The notes: generated from the sequence alone by a model not told the origin. Numbered from the stretch's first letter, positions 26,223-35,694 are shown. The stretch is 64,000 nucleotides of DNA from Pseudomonas sp. PDM04 (GCF_014851765.1 NZ_JACVAI010000008.1:62001-126000), one strand, 5' to 3'. A program made the numbers and translations.

Positions 26223-26840
26223 TTACAGAACGTCGAGCAGCTCGACGTCGAAGACCAGTACGCTGTGCGGCGGAATGCTGCCGACGCCTTGAGCGCCGTA
26301 AGCCAGTTCGCTCGGCACGTACAGACGCCATTTGCTGCCGGCGTTCATCAGTTGCAGGGCTTCGGTCCAGCCGGCGATCACGCCGCCAACCGGGAATTCT
26401 GCAGGCTGACCACGATCGTAGGAGCTGTCGAACACAGTGCCGTCGATCAGGGTGCCGTGGTAGTGGGTACGCACGGTGTCTTCACGGGACGGCTTGGCGC
26501 CATCACCGGAGGTCAGCACTTCGAATTGCAGACCGGAGGCCAGGGTGGTGATGCCGTCGCGCTTGGCGTTTTCAGCCAGGAAGGTCAGGCCTTGCGCAGC
26601 GGCCGCTTCAGCCTTGGCAGCCGCTTCGGCTTGCATGATTTCGCGGATCACCTTGAAGCTGGCGGACAATTCTTCCTGGCCCACACGGCTTGGCTTGCCG
26701 GCAAACGCGTCGGTCAGACCGGCCAGGATCGCGTCCAGACTGACGCCCGGTGGTGGGTTGTCACGCAGTTGGTCGCCCAACTGACGGCCAATGCCGTAGC
26801 TGACGCGGGTTTCGTCGGTGGACAGATTTACTTCGGACAT
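26223..26840 (-). CDS. fklB: FKBP-type peptidyl-prolyl isomerase FklB
   Basis: 205 residues. The N-terminal dimerisation domain (YGIGRQLGDQLRD and a long helix with QAEAAAKAEAAAAQGLTFLAENAKRDG) is followed by an FKBP domain with VRTHYHGTLIDGTVFDSSYDRG, VIAGWTEALQLM and IPPHSVLVFDVELL. There is no signal peptide, so it is cytoplasmic like E. coli FklB, not FkpA. It is a prolyl isomerase and chaperone. Confidence 0.94.
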   Translation of the reverse strand: MSEVNLSTDETRVSYGIGRQLGDQLRDNPPPGVSLDAILAGLTDAFAGKPSRVGQEELSASFKVIREIMQAEAAAKAEAAAAQGLTFLAENAKRDGITTLASGLQFEVLTSGDGAKPSREDTVRTHYHGTLIDGTVFDSSYDRGQPAEFPVGGVIAGWTEALQLMNAGSKWRLYVPSELAYGAQGVGSIPPHSVLVFDVELLDVL

Positions 26841-26960
26841 GACACTGCTCCGCTGTGCGGGCGACCCTGGATTTGCCGTGCATGCACAGCGTCCCCGGAG
26901 CGCCCGGAACCAAAAAGGGCCAGCAGACTAGCACAGATGTCGATGTGCTGATGAGGGGCG

Positions 26961-27272
26961 TCAGTGATGCCAGGCAGAACCGAAGCCGATGGGCACCTTG
27001 AGGCTTTCCCCGGTCCCCGCCTCCAGCCCGCACATTTCATCATGGACCGAGGTGTGCACCAGGTTGAACGGCAAGTCGGGAAAGTCGTGAAGCACCGCCC
27101 GTGCGTGCTCCACCGAGCGCAAGTGGAACATCTGGCCCCGGGCATCGCTCAACGGATACGCCGCACCGTGCATGCGCGCCTCCAGCAGATAGATCCCGCC
27201 TTCCAGCGAGACCAGGTTCAGCTCATCGATTTTCCCGGCGATGGCATAAGCATGTAGCTCTACGAAGTTCAT
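26961..27272 (-). CDS. DUF6482-type small protein
   Basis: A 103-residue soluble protein starting MNFVELHAYAIAGKIDELNL, without signal peptide or membrane segments. It contains GGIYLLEARMHG, LRSVEHARAVLHDF and the end VPIGFGSAWH. Small pseudomonad proteins of this type carry only the DUF6482 label, which I give from memory. No function is known. It stands alone between fklB and yqhA on the same strand. Confidence 0.7.
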   Translation of the reverse strand: MNFVELHAYAIAGKIDELNLVSLEGGIYLLEARMHGAAYPLSDARGQMFHLRSVEHARAVLHDFPDLPFNLVHTSVHDEMCGLEAGTGESLKVPIGFGSAWHH

Positions 27273-27384
27273 GAACGCACCCCACGCACTGGCGAGACAA
27301 CATCCCTTTAGGGATAGGCTTCAGAACCTCAAAGTACAAGCCGGAACGCCACCGCCCGTCTGTTTCACACCCGCACCGGGCCAA

Positions 27385-27873
27385 TCAGTGCTTGGTGAGC
27401 TTGTCCAGGTACCCCATGGCGAATGCCGAGACCACGAACGTCATGTGGATGATCACGTACCACATCAGGTGCTCGGGATCGACGTTCTTTGCGTCCATGA
27501 AAATACGCAGCAGGTGGATCGACGAAATGGCCACGATGGATGCCGCGACCTTCATCTTCAACGAAGACGAGTCCATGGTACCCAGCCAGTTGAGCTTTTC
27601 CTTGGTGTCGTCGATGTCCAGCTGGGACACGAAGTTCTCGTAGCCGGAAATCATCACCATCACCAGCAGGCCGCCCACCAGCGCCATGTCGATCAGCGAC
27701 AGCAGCACCAGGATCAGATCGGACTCGGCCATCGAGAACACGTTGGGGATGACGTGGAAGACTTCCTGGAAGAATTTCAGCGCCAGGGCCAGCAGACCGA
27801 GGGAGAGGCCGAAGTAGATCGGCGCCAGCAGCCAGCGGGAGGCGTACATTGCATTTTCGATAAAGCGTTCCAT
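27385..27873 (-). CDS. yqhA: UPF0114 (YqhA-type) inner-membrane protein
   Basis: 162 residues with four predicted membrane helices. Family stretches are MERFIENAMYASRWLLAPIYFGLSLGL at the start and LSLIDMALVGGLLVMVMISGYENFVS, and the loop DSSSLKMKVAASIVAISSIHLL follows. The TIGR00645/UPF0114 family is conserved in proteobacteria, without a proven role. The position matches PA4574. Confidence 0.9.
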   Translation of the reverse strand: MERFIENAMYASRWLLAPIYFGLSLGLLALALKFFQEVFHVIPNVFSMAESDLILVLLSLIDMALVGGLLVMVMISGYENFVSQLDIDDTKEKLNWLGTMDSSSLKMKVAASIVAISSIHLLRIFMDAKNVDPEHLMWYVIIHMTFVVSAFAMGYLDKLTKH

Positions 27874-28031
27874 TGAATCTCACACGTGGTTGGAAATGGC
27901 CGCGAGTATACCAGCCGCCTGTTACACCCATAAACCGTCGGTAAATCCGCCACCTGCACGTGTATGACAAGGTTTTTCTGCTAGTGTCCAAACCATTGAC
28001 AGCGCAGTGATATCAGACAGGAAGACTGGAA

Positions 28032-29855
28032 ATGGATGGGCGAATGCCTTTGAAAAGCCTCGGCATGTTTCTGGCACTGTTGACCGGTGGCTGCTCGCCC
28101 GGCGATGACAAACCTCAGACCAATCTGGACGAAAAGACCGCGCAGTTCGAAACGTCGCTGGCAGCGATTCAGGACCCCAGGCTCAAGGATGCCGTGACCG
28201 AACTGGGCAGTTCGTTGTTATTGCTCGAACGGGCGCAGCTCAAGCTCGACAGCAAGCCCGTGGAAACCGAATACGGAGAAGATGTCCTGGCCGTGCTCAA
28301 GCACTACGCCACGCCCCAGGCCCTGGTCGACACCTACATCAATGGCCTGATCGTGCTGCACAAGGACTCCAGTTCCGATTACCTGACCGACCTGCAACCG
28401 CTGTTCCCCTTCAATTTCGACATACCGGCCGGTTTTTTCTTTCCCCACGGGCTGGAATGGCAGTCGGTGACCCTGAGTGACAAGCGCGTGATCGCGTTCC
28501 AGCCGGAATGGTCGGAAACCGATCCCGGCATCCAACTGAGCCCCTCCAGCTCGAACCTGACCGATCCTGACGACCTCACGGTGACCTACCCGTTCATCGA
28601 CGGCCTGCAAAACAAGCACCAGCCACAACCCGTCAGCCTGCAGGGCAAAGTGGAAGTCATCGCACCGCGTCGCCTCTACAGCTTCGACCTGACGAAAAAG
28701 GACATCGGCCAGACCCGCCGCAACGACAACCTCAGCGTCACGCTGGTGAAGCTGACCGGCAACTACGCCGAAATCGAGTACAACAACAGCGCGCCGCTGG
28801 CGCCCGAGGTCGCCGAAACGCCCCTCAACCCGCTGATCGTCCAGGCCAGGGACGCCACCGGGCAATTTCTTTCGCGCTCGGGCTCGATCAACCAGAGCGC
28901 CACGCAAATTGCCTTCTACCAAAAACAACTGGCAAAGATGCAGAAGGAAAAGGCCTGGAGCGAAGCGTTCGAAAAACAGCTTGAAGACGAGCAACGGGTC
29001 TTCGAGCAGCAACAGAAAAACCTGTATTCCAAAGTGTATTTCAACGGGCCGGTCGACAGCCTCGAGGTCAGCCTGCTCGACTTCTCGACCGCCACGGTCA
29101 CGCGCAAGGACCTTGACCTGCCGGTCCGTCGCTTCGATCGGCACACCACGGAAAAAGCCATCCAGCCCCTGGCGCTGCCCGTGGTGGTGTACGACGACCA
29201 GGCCCCCACCTGGCTCAAAGGTGCAGCGCTGAGCGAGGAACAACTGAAAAAAAGCGTCAGCATCCGCCAGTCGGTCGATGAACCGAGCGCCGCGCGCATC
29301 GAGTTCGAGCACACCCGAAGTTTCAACGATGAGCTGTTGGGCAGCGAATTCAATCCTGGCGAAAGCCCGGTCACCTTCTTTACCGAGGACAGCCGCGGCA
29401 AGCGCGATGAGCCGATCGAACTGCCGCCAGAGGCCTATCAGATCGACCCCCTGAGAGGCGTCATCACCTACGATTTGAACCTGTTCGCGCAGACGCCCGC
29501 CTACGCCGTGGGCTCCATGCCCCTGTTCCTGGCAACGGTCGACAAGCAGACCTACGATACCCACGCGCTGCCCAAAGGACTGGAGCTCAAAGGCAATGCA
29601 CTGGTGGTGGACCTGAAGCAATTTCCCGCCCAGGACTGGCGCTTTTTCGCCAGGGACAACAGCGGTCACTACCTCAAGGAGATTCTTTCGGTCAGCCACG
29701 ACGCGAGCCCCGAAGGCCCGGCGTTATTCGGCGTGCATTACTTCTACGGCCAGCCCACACGCCTGGAAACCTATCAGCGTACCGACCTCAGCACCGTGCA
29801 GTACGGTTTCGAGGTCAAGCTCGACAAGGCTGAGACGTCCGACCCGGCGCCGTGA
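28032..29855 (+). CDS. Large outer-membrane lipoprotein of unknown function
   Basis: 607 residues. A lipoprotein signal ends at LLTGGC with the lipidated Cys21; Ser at +2 predicts outer-membrane sorting. The body is hydrophilic and has no domain I recognise. A helical stretch (about residues 40-130) is followed by a beta-rich part around LQGKVEVIAPRRLYSFDL and LTGNYAEIEYNN. A charged coiled-coil-like segment lies near 300-335 (YQKQLAKMQKEKAWSEAFEKQ), then a second beta-rich half. The start has AGGAAG 9 bases upstream. It stands alone between yqhA (divergent) and a small minus-strand gene. I find no counterpart in the P. aeruginosa order I remember. Confidence 0.85.
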   Translation: MDGRMPLKSLGMFLALLTGGCSPGDDKPQTNLDEKTAQFETSLAAIQDPRLKDAVTELGSSLLLLERAQLKLDSKPVETEYGEDVLAVLKHYATPQALVDTYINGLIVLHKDSSSDYLTDLQPLFPFNFDIPAGFFFPHGLEWQSVTLSDKRVIAFQPEWSETDPGIQLSPSSSNLTDPDDLTVTYPFIDGLQNKHQPQPVSLQGKVEVIAPRRLYSFDLTKKDIGQTRRNDNLSVTLVKLTGNYAEIEYNNSAPLAPEVAETPLNPLIVQARDATGQFLSRSGSINQSATQIAFYQKQLAKMQKEKAWSEAFEKQLEDEQRVFEQQQKNLYSKVYFNGPVDSLEVSLLDFSTATVTRKDLDLPVRRFDRHTTEKAIQPLALPVVVYDDQAPTWLKGAALSEEQLKKSVSIRQSVDEPSAARIEFEHTRSFNDELLGSEFNPGESPVTFFTEDSRGKRDEPIELPPEAYQIDPLRGVITYDLNLFAQTPAYAVGSMPLFLATVDKQTYDTHALPKGLELKGNALVVDLKQFPAQDWRFFARDNSGHYLKEILSVSHDASPEGPALFGVHYFYGQPTRLETYQRTDLSTVQYGFEVKLDKAETSDPAP

Positions 29856-29867
29856 CTCTGTCGACCG

Positions 29868-30197
29868 TCAGGACGGAAAACCGCCCGAACTGCGGCAACG
29901 TCCGCCGTTGATTTCCCGCAACTGGGCCTGCAGGTGCAGGCACCAGATCTGCGGATCGTCCGCCAGCTCGTAACCATGCAAGGTCAGGCTTTCAACGATG
30001 GTGTCGAGGATGGACTCAGCCACGAACGGACCATGAAACGGGCCCTGCGCCTTGATGGCTGAAGGTTGTTCGCCGGCCATTCCGGCAGCGAAGAGCAAGG
30101 TCCACATGCCCGTATCCCCCGCCAAAGGGCGGATGGCACACTCGATACGGGTCACAAGGCCCAGGCATTGACGGGTGAGGCAAAGGTTGCGCGACAT
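29868..30197 (-). CDS. Small conserved protein (PA4575-like position)
   Basis: A 109-residue protein starting MSRNLCLTRQCLGLVTRIEC, with Cys at positions 6, 11 and 20 and further ones near the end (WCLHL and GGRCRSSGG). It has no clear signal peptide or membrane helix. The core GPFHGPFVAESILDTIVESLTLHGYELADDP looks like a real, compact domain. A GAGGGGC ribosome site precedes it. It sits where P. aeruginosa has PA4575, next to the Lon-like protease. Function unknown. Confidence 0.65.
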   Translation of the reverse strand: MSRNLCLTRQCLGLVTRIECAIRPLAGDTGMWTLLFAAGMAGEQPSAIKAQGPFHGPFVAESILDTIVESLTLHGYELADDPQIWCLHLQAQLREINGGRCRSSGGFPS

Positions 30198-30513
30198 GGC
30201 GGCGCCCCTCGGTAGATCCGCTGTTCAGCCCCCAGAGGGGAGCTGTCTCGATCCAGTGATGACTCTCCTTATCCTTGAGCTGAGGATAGAAGAAAAGTTC
30301 GAACAGGACGCCAACTGAGACCAGAAGGCGCCGAGCGGTCATTGTGTGAATATTGACGCCAGAGTGATGGCACTTTTTGGCGGTGCATCCAGTACGCCGG
30401 TGGCGACGGGCTTGTTCGCGAAGGCGGTTCAACACTCAACGGGATCGCTGACTGATTCACCGCTTTCGCGAGCAAGTCCGCACAGTTCATAGCGTTTTGG
30501 CTTCACCGGCCAA
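30198..30513. other. Intergenic gap with a degenerate REP pair
   Basis: The 316 bases between the small gene and the Lon-like protease hold no convincing gene. Two imperfect REP-like arms lie at 30409-30428 and 30458-30482 (GCTTGTTCGCGAAGGCGG and CCGCTTTCGCGAGCAAG). The rest shows nothing I recognise, apart from the presumed promoter of the small minus-strand gene. Confidence 0.6.
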
Positions 30514-32952
30514 TCAGGCCGGCTTGGCCTCCGCCAACGCTTCCTGTGCCGCTTCCTTCTCGGCTTCCTTGAGGTCTTCCTCGCTGATCATCTCGGCAAT
30601 GACTCGCAGACGCTCGACCACCCTGGCATTGACGCTGCCTTCGGGGAACTCACCGTTCTCGTCCGGCGCACCGGCCGGTTCGCCCACCAGCAGGCTCAGG
30701 GCTTCGTCCGCCTGGCGAACCGCGTACACGTGGAACTGCCCCGCACGCACCGCCGCCAGCACCTTCTCGTCGAGCATCAGCGTGGCCACGTTGGCGTGCG
30801 GAATGATCGCCCCTTGCTCGCCGGTCAACCCGCGGGCCTCACAGAGGCGGAAGAAGCCTTCGATCTTCTCGTTGACCCCGCCCACCGCCTGCACTTCGCC
30901 AAACTGGTTGATCGAACCGGTGATCGCAAAACACTGCTTGAGCGGTGTCTTCGACAAGGCCGAGATCAAGGTGCACGCCTCGCCCAGCGAGGCACTGTCG
31001 CCGTCGACGTAGCCGTAGGACTGCTCCAGGGCAATGCTCGCGGAGATCGCCAGGGGGAATTCCTGGGCATAACGGCTGCCCAGGTAACCGGTGAGGATCA
31101 TCACCCCCTTGGAGTGGATCGGCTGGCCGAGGTTGACTTCGCGCTCGATGTCGACGATGCCGCTGCCGCCCGGATAGACCGTGGCGGAAATCCGCGCCGG
31201 CACACCGAAGGCCGAATCGCCGACCTCCAGTACCGTCAGGCCGTTGCACTTGCCGACGGCGGCGCCATCGGTGTCGATCAGGATGATCCCGGCCAGCATG
31301 TCGTCGAGAATCCGCGCCGAAACGCGCCCGGTGCGGGTGGCCTTGGCCTTCAGCGCGCGCTCGATGTGCCCGGCGTCGGTCATTTCGTCGCCCGCCAGGT
31401 GACGGATGAAATCCGCCTCGCTGACCAGCTGGAACAGGTCACCGATACGCGCCGACAGACGCCCCTGGTGCTCGGCCAGGCGCGCGCTGTAGGTCGCCAG
31501 GCGCGCGACGGCGTCCGCCGTCAGCGGCGCCATGCCTTCTTCCGAGGTGCGGGTTTTCAGCAATTGCGCGAATTGCTCCAGGCTCTCGTCGACCATCGGG
31601 ATGTCTTCGTCGAAATCCACCAGGACGCGGAACATCTCCTGGAAGTCCGGATCGAGATCCTGCAGCGTGTAATACAACTGGCGCGCACCGATGATGACGA
31701 CCTTGACCTGTAACGGAAGGTGTTGCGGAGTCAGGGTCACCGTGGCCAGGCGGCCCAGTTCGCCCAGTGGCGATTCCATCTTCAGCTTGCGCGATTGCAG
31801 GGCGCGCTTGAGGGCATCCCACACGAACGGCTCGCTGAGCATTTTTTCTGCTTCGAGGATCAGGAACCCGCCATTGGCCCGGTGCAACGCTCCCGGACGC
31901 AACTGCCGATAAGTCGTGTAGAGCGCGCCCTGATCGGTGCTGTATTCGATGCGGCCGAACAGATTTTCGTATGTCGGGTGCGGCTCGAACACCACAGGCG
32001 CACCGCCGCTGGCGGCATGCCCGACCACCAGGCTCGGCGCGTACTGCTCTTCGAGCATCTTGCGGGCGACCGCGTCGGACTTGCTGTCGTCGACCAATTG
32101 TTCGACCACGGTTTTCAGCAGGTAGACCTGCATGGCCTGCAGGTAACCGCACACCGCCGCGTTCTCGGCGTATTTTTCCGACAATGGCGACAGCAGCGGC
32201 TGCAAGGCCAGGGTGATGGTTTCCTCATTGAGGTGACGCAACTGGTTGCTCGACTCGCGCTTCCATTGCGGCAGGCTGGCGAGTTCTTCGTTCAGGCGCT
32301 CCTCGAGGGCGGAAATGTCGTCGTGAAAGCGATCGCGTTCGGCTTCCGGCAACTGAGCGAACTCTGCTTCATCCAGGGCCTTGCCGTCGCTCATCGGGGT
32401 AAACGCAATGTTGCTGGCATCGCGATAAAGCGCGACGTCCTTCTCCAGCGCCAGACGCTCGATCACGTCCAGCGCCTTGTCGTAGCGCTGGTTGAACGCG
32501 CGATCGATGGCGCTTTTCTTTTGCTGGTAGGAAGGGTGTTCAAACACCGCCGGAAACGTCGCCAGCAGGTTGTCGATCAAGGCGTTGATGTCGCCGATGA
32601 ACGCGCCGGCGCTGCCCGACGGCAGCTCCAGGGCACGGGGTTCGCGCGGTTCATCGAAGTTGTTGACGTAGACCCAGTCCGACGGGGTCTGCAATCGCTT
32701 GCCCTCTGCCTTCAGGTAACGTTTGACGAACGAAAACCGGCCAGTGCCGGGTTCACCCATGACGAACACGTTGTAACCGGGGCGCGGCATGGCCACGCCA
32801 AACTGCAAGGCTTCGACCGCACGTTCCTGGCCAAGCACACCGCGGAAGGGCTCCAGATCATTGGTGGTAGAGAAGCTGAACTGTTCAGCGGAAAACGGAC
32901 GGGTCAGCGCTTCGGGCGCTAGACGCAAGCTGGCAGCAACAGGATCAGGCAT
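30514..32952 (-). CDS. Lon-like ATP-dependent protease (S16, LonB/YcbZ-like)
   Basis: 812 residues. An N-terminal AAA-type region carries GEPGTGRF at residues 66-73 in the Walker A place, with Arg-Phe instead of Lys-Ser/Thr. Next come a long helical part and the sequence HRANGGFLILEAEKML (Walker B-like). The C-terminal S16 peptidase domain has the catalytic Ser in DGDSASLGEAC and the catalytic Lys in GGVNEKIEGFF. Family members are cytoplasmic proteases related to E. coli YcbZ; PA4576 of P. aeruginosa is the positional counterpart. Whether ATP is hydrolysed is open given the changed Walker A. It is unlinked to stress-operon genes here. Confidence 0.85.
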   Translation of the reverse strand: MPDPVAASLRLAPEALTRPFSAEQFSFSTTNDLEPFRGVLGQERAVEALQFGVAMPRPGYNVFVMGEPGTGRFSFVKRYLKAEGKRLQTPSDWVYVNNFDEPREPRALELPSGSAGAFIGDINALIDNLLATFPAVFEHPSYQQKKSAIDRAFNQRYDKALDVIERLALEKDVALYRDASNIAFTPMSDGKALDEAEFAQLPEAERDRFHDDISALEERLNEELASLPQWKRESSNQLRHLNEETITLALQPLLSPLSEKYAENAAVCGYLQAMQVYLLKTVVEQLVDDSKSDAVARKMLEEQYAPSLVVGHAASGGAPVVFEPHPTYENLFGRIEYSTDQGALYTTYRQLRPGALHRANGGFLILEAEKMLSEPFVWDALKRALQSRKLKMESPLGELGRLATVTLTPQHLPLQVKVVIIGARQLYYTLQDLDPDFQEMFRVLVDFDEDIPMVDESLEQFAQLLKTRTSEEGMAPLTADAVARLATYSARLAEHQGRLSARIGDLFQLVSEADFIRHLAGDEMTDAGHIERALKAKATRTGRVSARILDDMLAGIILIDTDGAAVGKCNGLTVLEVGDSAFGVPARISATVYPGGSGIVDIEREVNLGQPIHSKGVMILTGYLGSRYAQEFPLAISASIALEQSYGYVDGDSASLGEACTLISALSKTPLKQCFAITGSINQFGEVQAVGGVNEKIEGFFRLCEARGLTGEQGAIIPHANVATLMLDEKVLAAVRAGQFHVYAVRQADEALSLLVGEPAGAPDENGEFPEGSVNARVVERLRVIAEMISEEDLKEAEKEAAQEALAEAKPA

Positions 32953-33227
32953 CGGGCTTCCTTACATCAGGCGGGGCAGATAACGGCATTCTGGCGCTGC
33001 CCATAGCCCACTTGCAAGGCGCAGCGTCAGCCTGAGCATAGACAAACCGGCTCCCCCAGGCGGACCGGGTCTAAATCAACGTTTTCAACGAATATTTCGC
33101 AAAAAGTAACGGAACCCTTGGAACCTGCCTAAACTCCAACCTGCGCGGCTGGAACAATAACCGGCCCTCTGGCGCCAGTTCGGGCCAAACCCTTGTCCAT
33201 TGGTATGCACATAAAGAGAACAAAGCT

Positions 33228-33716
33228 ATGAAACGGATTCTTCTCGGTACTCTCTTCACCGCTGTATCCATCAACGCCATGGCTCAGGCGCCAGGCGGCC
33301 CGGATTGCGGTTGGGGCAACATGCTGTTCGAAGGTCAGCGTGGTACTCCGGCTCACTTCCTGGCATCCACCACCAACGGCACTTCCGGTAACGCAACGTT
33401 CGGCATGACTTCCGGCACCAACGGTTGCTCGACCAATGCGTCGCTGACCTATGGCGGCAAATCCTGGTTTGCCATGAATGGCATGATGAACGAGCTGTCG
33501 GAAGACATGGCCAAAGGCAATGGCGAAGCACTGACGACCTATGCCGTGGTGCTGGGCGTGGCGCCGGAAGACCGTGCGCACTTCGCTGCCGTGACCCACG
33601 AGCACTTCCAGCAGATCTTCAGCAAGGCTGACGTGACCGCTGAAGACGTGCATACCAACACCCTGGCCGTTCTGAAGAACGATCCGCGTCTGGCCAAGTA
33701 CGCTACTCAAGCTTAA
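33228..33716 (+). CDS. DUF3015 periplasmic protein
   Basis: 162 residues with a signal peptide (MKRILLGTLFTAVSINAMAQ, cleavage after AMA) and the DUF3015 core PDCGWGNMLFEG...TSNGT-like Gly/Ser/Thr-rich segment, two Cys, then a helical end (FAAVTHEHFQQIFSKADVTAEDV). The function is unknown; the family often lies next to a DUF4105 gene, as here. A terminator directly follows, so the two genes are probably separately transcribed. Confidence 0.85.
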   Translation: MKRILLGTLFTAVSINAMAQAPGGPDCGWGNMLFEGQRGTPAHFLASTTNGTSGNATFGMTSGTNGCSTNASLTYGGKSWFAMNGMMNELSEDMAKGNGEALTTYAVVLGVAPEDRAHFAAVTHEHFQQIFSKADVTAEDVHTNTLAVLKNDPRLAKYATQA

Positions 33717-33721
33717 GCTCG

Positions 33722-33760
33722 ACCCGCCCGTTCCTTTCGGGGAGCGGGTTTTGTTTTTTT
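33722..33760 (+). terminator. Rho-independent terminator after the DUF3015 gene
   Basis: ACCCGC and GCGGGT form the stem, followed by TTTTGTTTTTTT, 6 bases after the stop codon. Confidence 0.8.
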
Positions 33761-33811
33761 GGACCTGCCCCTCCTTGGGTCTTTGTTTTTTCGAATTTAA
33801 GTTGCCCGACT

Positions 33812-35665
33812 ATGCTCAAACGCCTTGCCTGGCTGGCGCTGTGTGTCTGCGCCCCGCTCTCCGCCGCGCCTCACATCGACAATCAACGTTTGCAGCAATT
33901 GGCCAACGATCCCTTCTGGATTTCCCTGGGCCACTACGAAACCGCCAAACTGGGCGGCTGGCGCAGCTATGTCAGCGACCGGAAATTCTTCCTGGCGCCG
34001 GACGGCAACGAACACCCCGACCGTGAGCTGGCAGCCACCGTCCAGGCGCTGTATGCACCGGCCAGTGCCGGCGAGCAACACGCCCAATGCGTCTATCCCT
34101 CCCGTACCCGCTGGCTCAAGGCGCAGCTCGATCTGACCGACCTGCCGACGCCTGAATGCGCCGAGTTCAAGCAATGGTTCAAGGATGTCTCGCCCCACAG
34201 CGCGGTGATGATTTTCCCGGCGGCCTACCTGAACAGCCCGTCGTCGATGTTCGGCCACACCCTGTTGCGCATCGACCAGGCGGATGTCCAGAGCGACAAG
34301 ACCTCGCTGCTCAGCTACGCCATCAACTTCGGCGCCTACATCGAAGGCTCGGACAACAGCATCCTGTACGCCTGGAAGGGCTTGATGGGCGGCTATCCGG
34401 GCCTGTTTGCGCTGGTGCCCTACCAGGAAAAACTCTCGGAATACCGCAGCCTGGAAAACCGTGACCTGTGGGAATACCGCCTGAACCTGACGCAGCAGGA
34501 AACCGAGCGCATGGTCGAGCACGTCTGGGAGCTGAAGCAGATCCAGTTCGACTACTTCTTCTTCGACGAAAACTGCTCCTATCGCCTGCTGGAACTGTTG
34601 CAGGTCGCACGCCCGAGTCTGCGCCTGACGGAACAGTTCCCCCTGACGGCGATCCCCACCGACACCGTCAAGGCGGTCAAGGAATCCGGCCTGGTGGAGT
34701 CGATCCAGTACCGGCCATCGCGTGAGCGCGAACTGCTGAGTCGCGCCGAGACGCTGGACCCTGAAGAACAACAGTGGGTGCTGAAGGTCAGCGCCGATCA
34801 GCGACAATTGCAGGAGCCGGCGTTCAAGGCACAACCCCGCGAGCGCCAGGCCTTGATCATCGATGCCGCTTATCGCCTCGAACGCTACCGCGCCAACGGT
34901 CAGGAACGTGACCCGCAGCGGGCCCAGCGCAGTTTCGAACTGCTGCGGGCGATCAACCAGAACCCGGCGCCGGAACTGGACATCGCCCAACCCGGCCTGC
35001 CCGAAGATGGCCACGAATCCCGCACCTGGCAGGCCGGCATCGGCACCCGGGGCGACCAGGCCTTCGGCGAATACGGCCTGCGCATGGCCTATCACGACCT
35101 CAACGACAACGCCGAGAGTTTCCCTCTGGGCGCACAGATCGAAATCCTGCAGATGAAACTGCGCCAGTACGAAGGCAATCAGTGGCAATTGCAGCAACTG
35201 GACCTGGCGACCATCCGCTCGCTGACGCCGCGCAACGAGCTGCTGCAGCCGCTGTCCTGGCAAGTCACTGGCGGGCTGGAGCGCGTTCCCGGCAAGCATG
35301 ATGACGAAACCCTGGTCAGCCACGTCAACGGTGGGGGCGGCGGCACGTGGCAACTGAGTGAGGACATGCTGGGTTTTGCCCTGGGCACCGTGCGGGTCGA
35401 ACACAACAACGATTTCGCCGAGTTCATCTCGCCCGCCGCCGGGTTCAACAGTGGCCTGCTGTGGAAGAACCCGCTGGGCAACTTCAGCCTGGAAGCCAAG
35501 GGTGACTTCTTCACCAATGGCGAGGTGCGCCGCAGCCTGAGCCTGAATCAGCAGTGGGAATTGTCGCGCAACCTCGGCCTGCGCCTGAGCGCCCAACGTG
35601 AATTCAGCCACCTGGCCACCCCTGAAAACGAGGTGATGCTCGAGGTGAAGTGGTATCACTACTGA
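33812..35665 (+). CDS. DUF4105-type protein with C-terminal barrel-like domain
   Basis: 617 residues with a signal peptide ending at LSA/APH near residue 20. The first half is the DUF4105/Lnb N-terminal periplasmic domain: FPAAYLNSPSSMFGHTLLRID, LSYAINFGA and the His/Cys-bearing stretch FFFDENCSYRLLELL. The second half has alternating polar/hydrophobic strands (FALGTVRVEHNNDF, LSLNQQWELSRNLGLRLSAQREF) and ends in a terminal Tyr (VKWYHY), as outer-membrane barrels do. A transport or envelope role is possible; none is proven. A REP follows the gene. Confidence 0.82.
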   Translation: MLKRLAWLALCVCAPLSAAPHIDNQRLQQLANDPFWISLGHYETAKLGGWRSYVSDRKFFLAPDGNEHPDRELAATVQALYAPASAGEQHAQCVYPSRTRWLKAQLDLTDLPTPECAEFKQWFKDVSPHSAVMIFPAAYLNSPSSMFGHTLLRIDQADVQSDKTSLLSYAINFGAYIEGSDNSILYAWKGLMGGYPGLFALVPYQEKLSEYRSLENRDLWEYRLNLTQQETERMVEHVWELKQIQFDYFFFDENCSYRLLELLQVARPSLRLTEQFPLTAIPTDTVKAVKESGLVESIQYRPSRERELLSRAETLDPEEQQWVLKVSADQRQLQEPAFKAQPRERQALIIDAAYRLERYRANGQERDPQRAQRSFELLRAINQNPAPELDIAQPGLPEDGHESRTWQAGIGTRGDQAFGEYGLRMAYHDLNDNAESFPLGAQIEILQMKLRQYEGNQWQLQQLDLATIRSLTPRNELLQPLSWQVTGGLERVPGKHDDETLVSHVNGGGGGTWQLSEDMLGFALGTVRVEHNNDFAEFISPAAGFNSGLLWKNPLGNFSLEAKGDFFTNGEVRRSLSLNQQWELSRNLGLRLSAQREFSHLATPENEVMLEVKWYHY

Positions 35666-35674
35666 CGCAAATCC

Positions 35675-35694
35675 TGTGGGAGCTCGCTCCCACA
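35675..35694. repeat. Minimal REP-like palindrome
   Basis: TGTGGGAGCTCGCTCCCACA is an almost perfect 20-base palindrome. It looks like two REP ends joined with the middle missing. It lies 9 bases after the DUF4105 gene. Confidence 0.75.
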
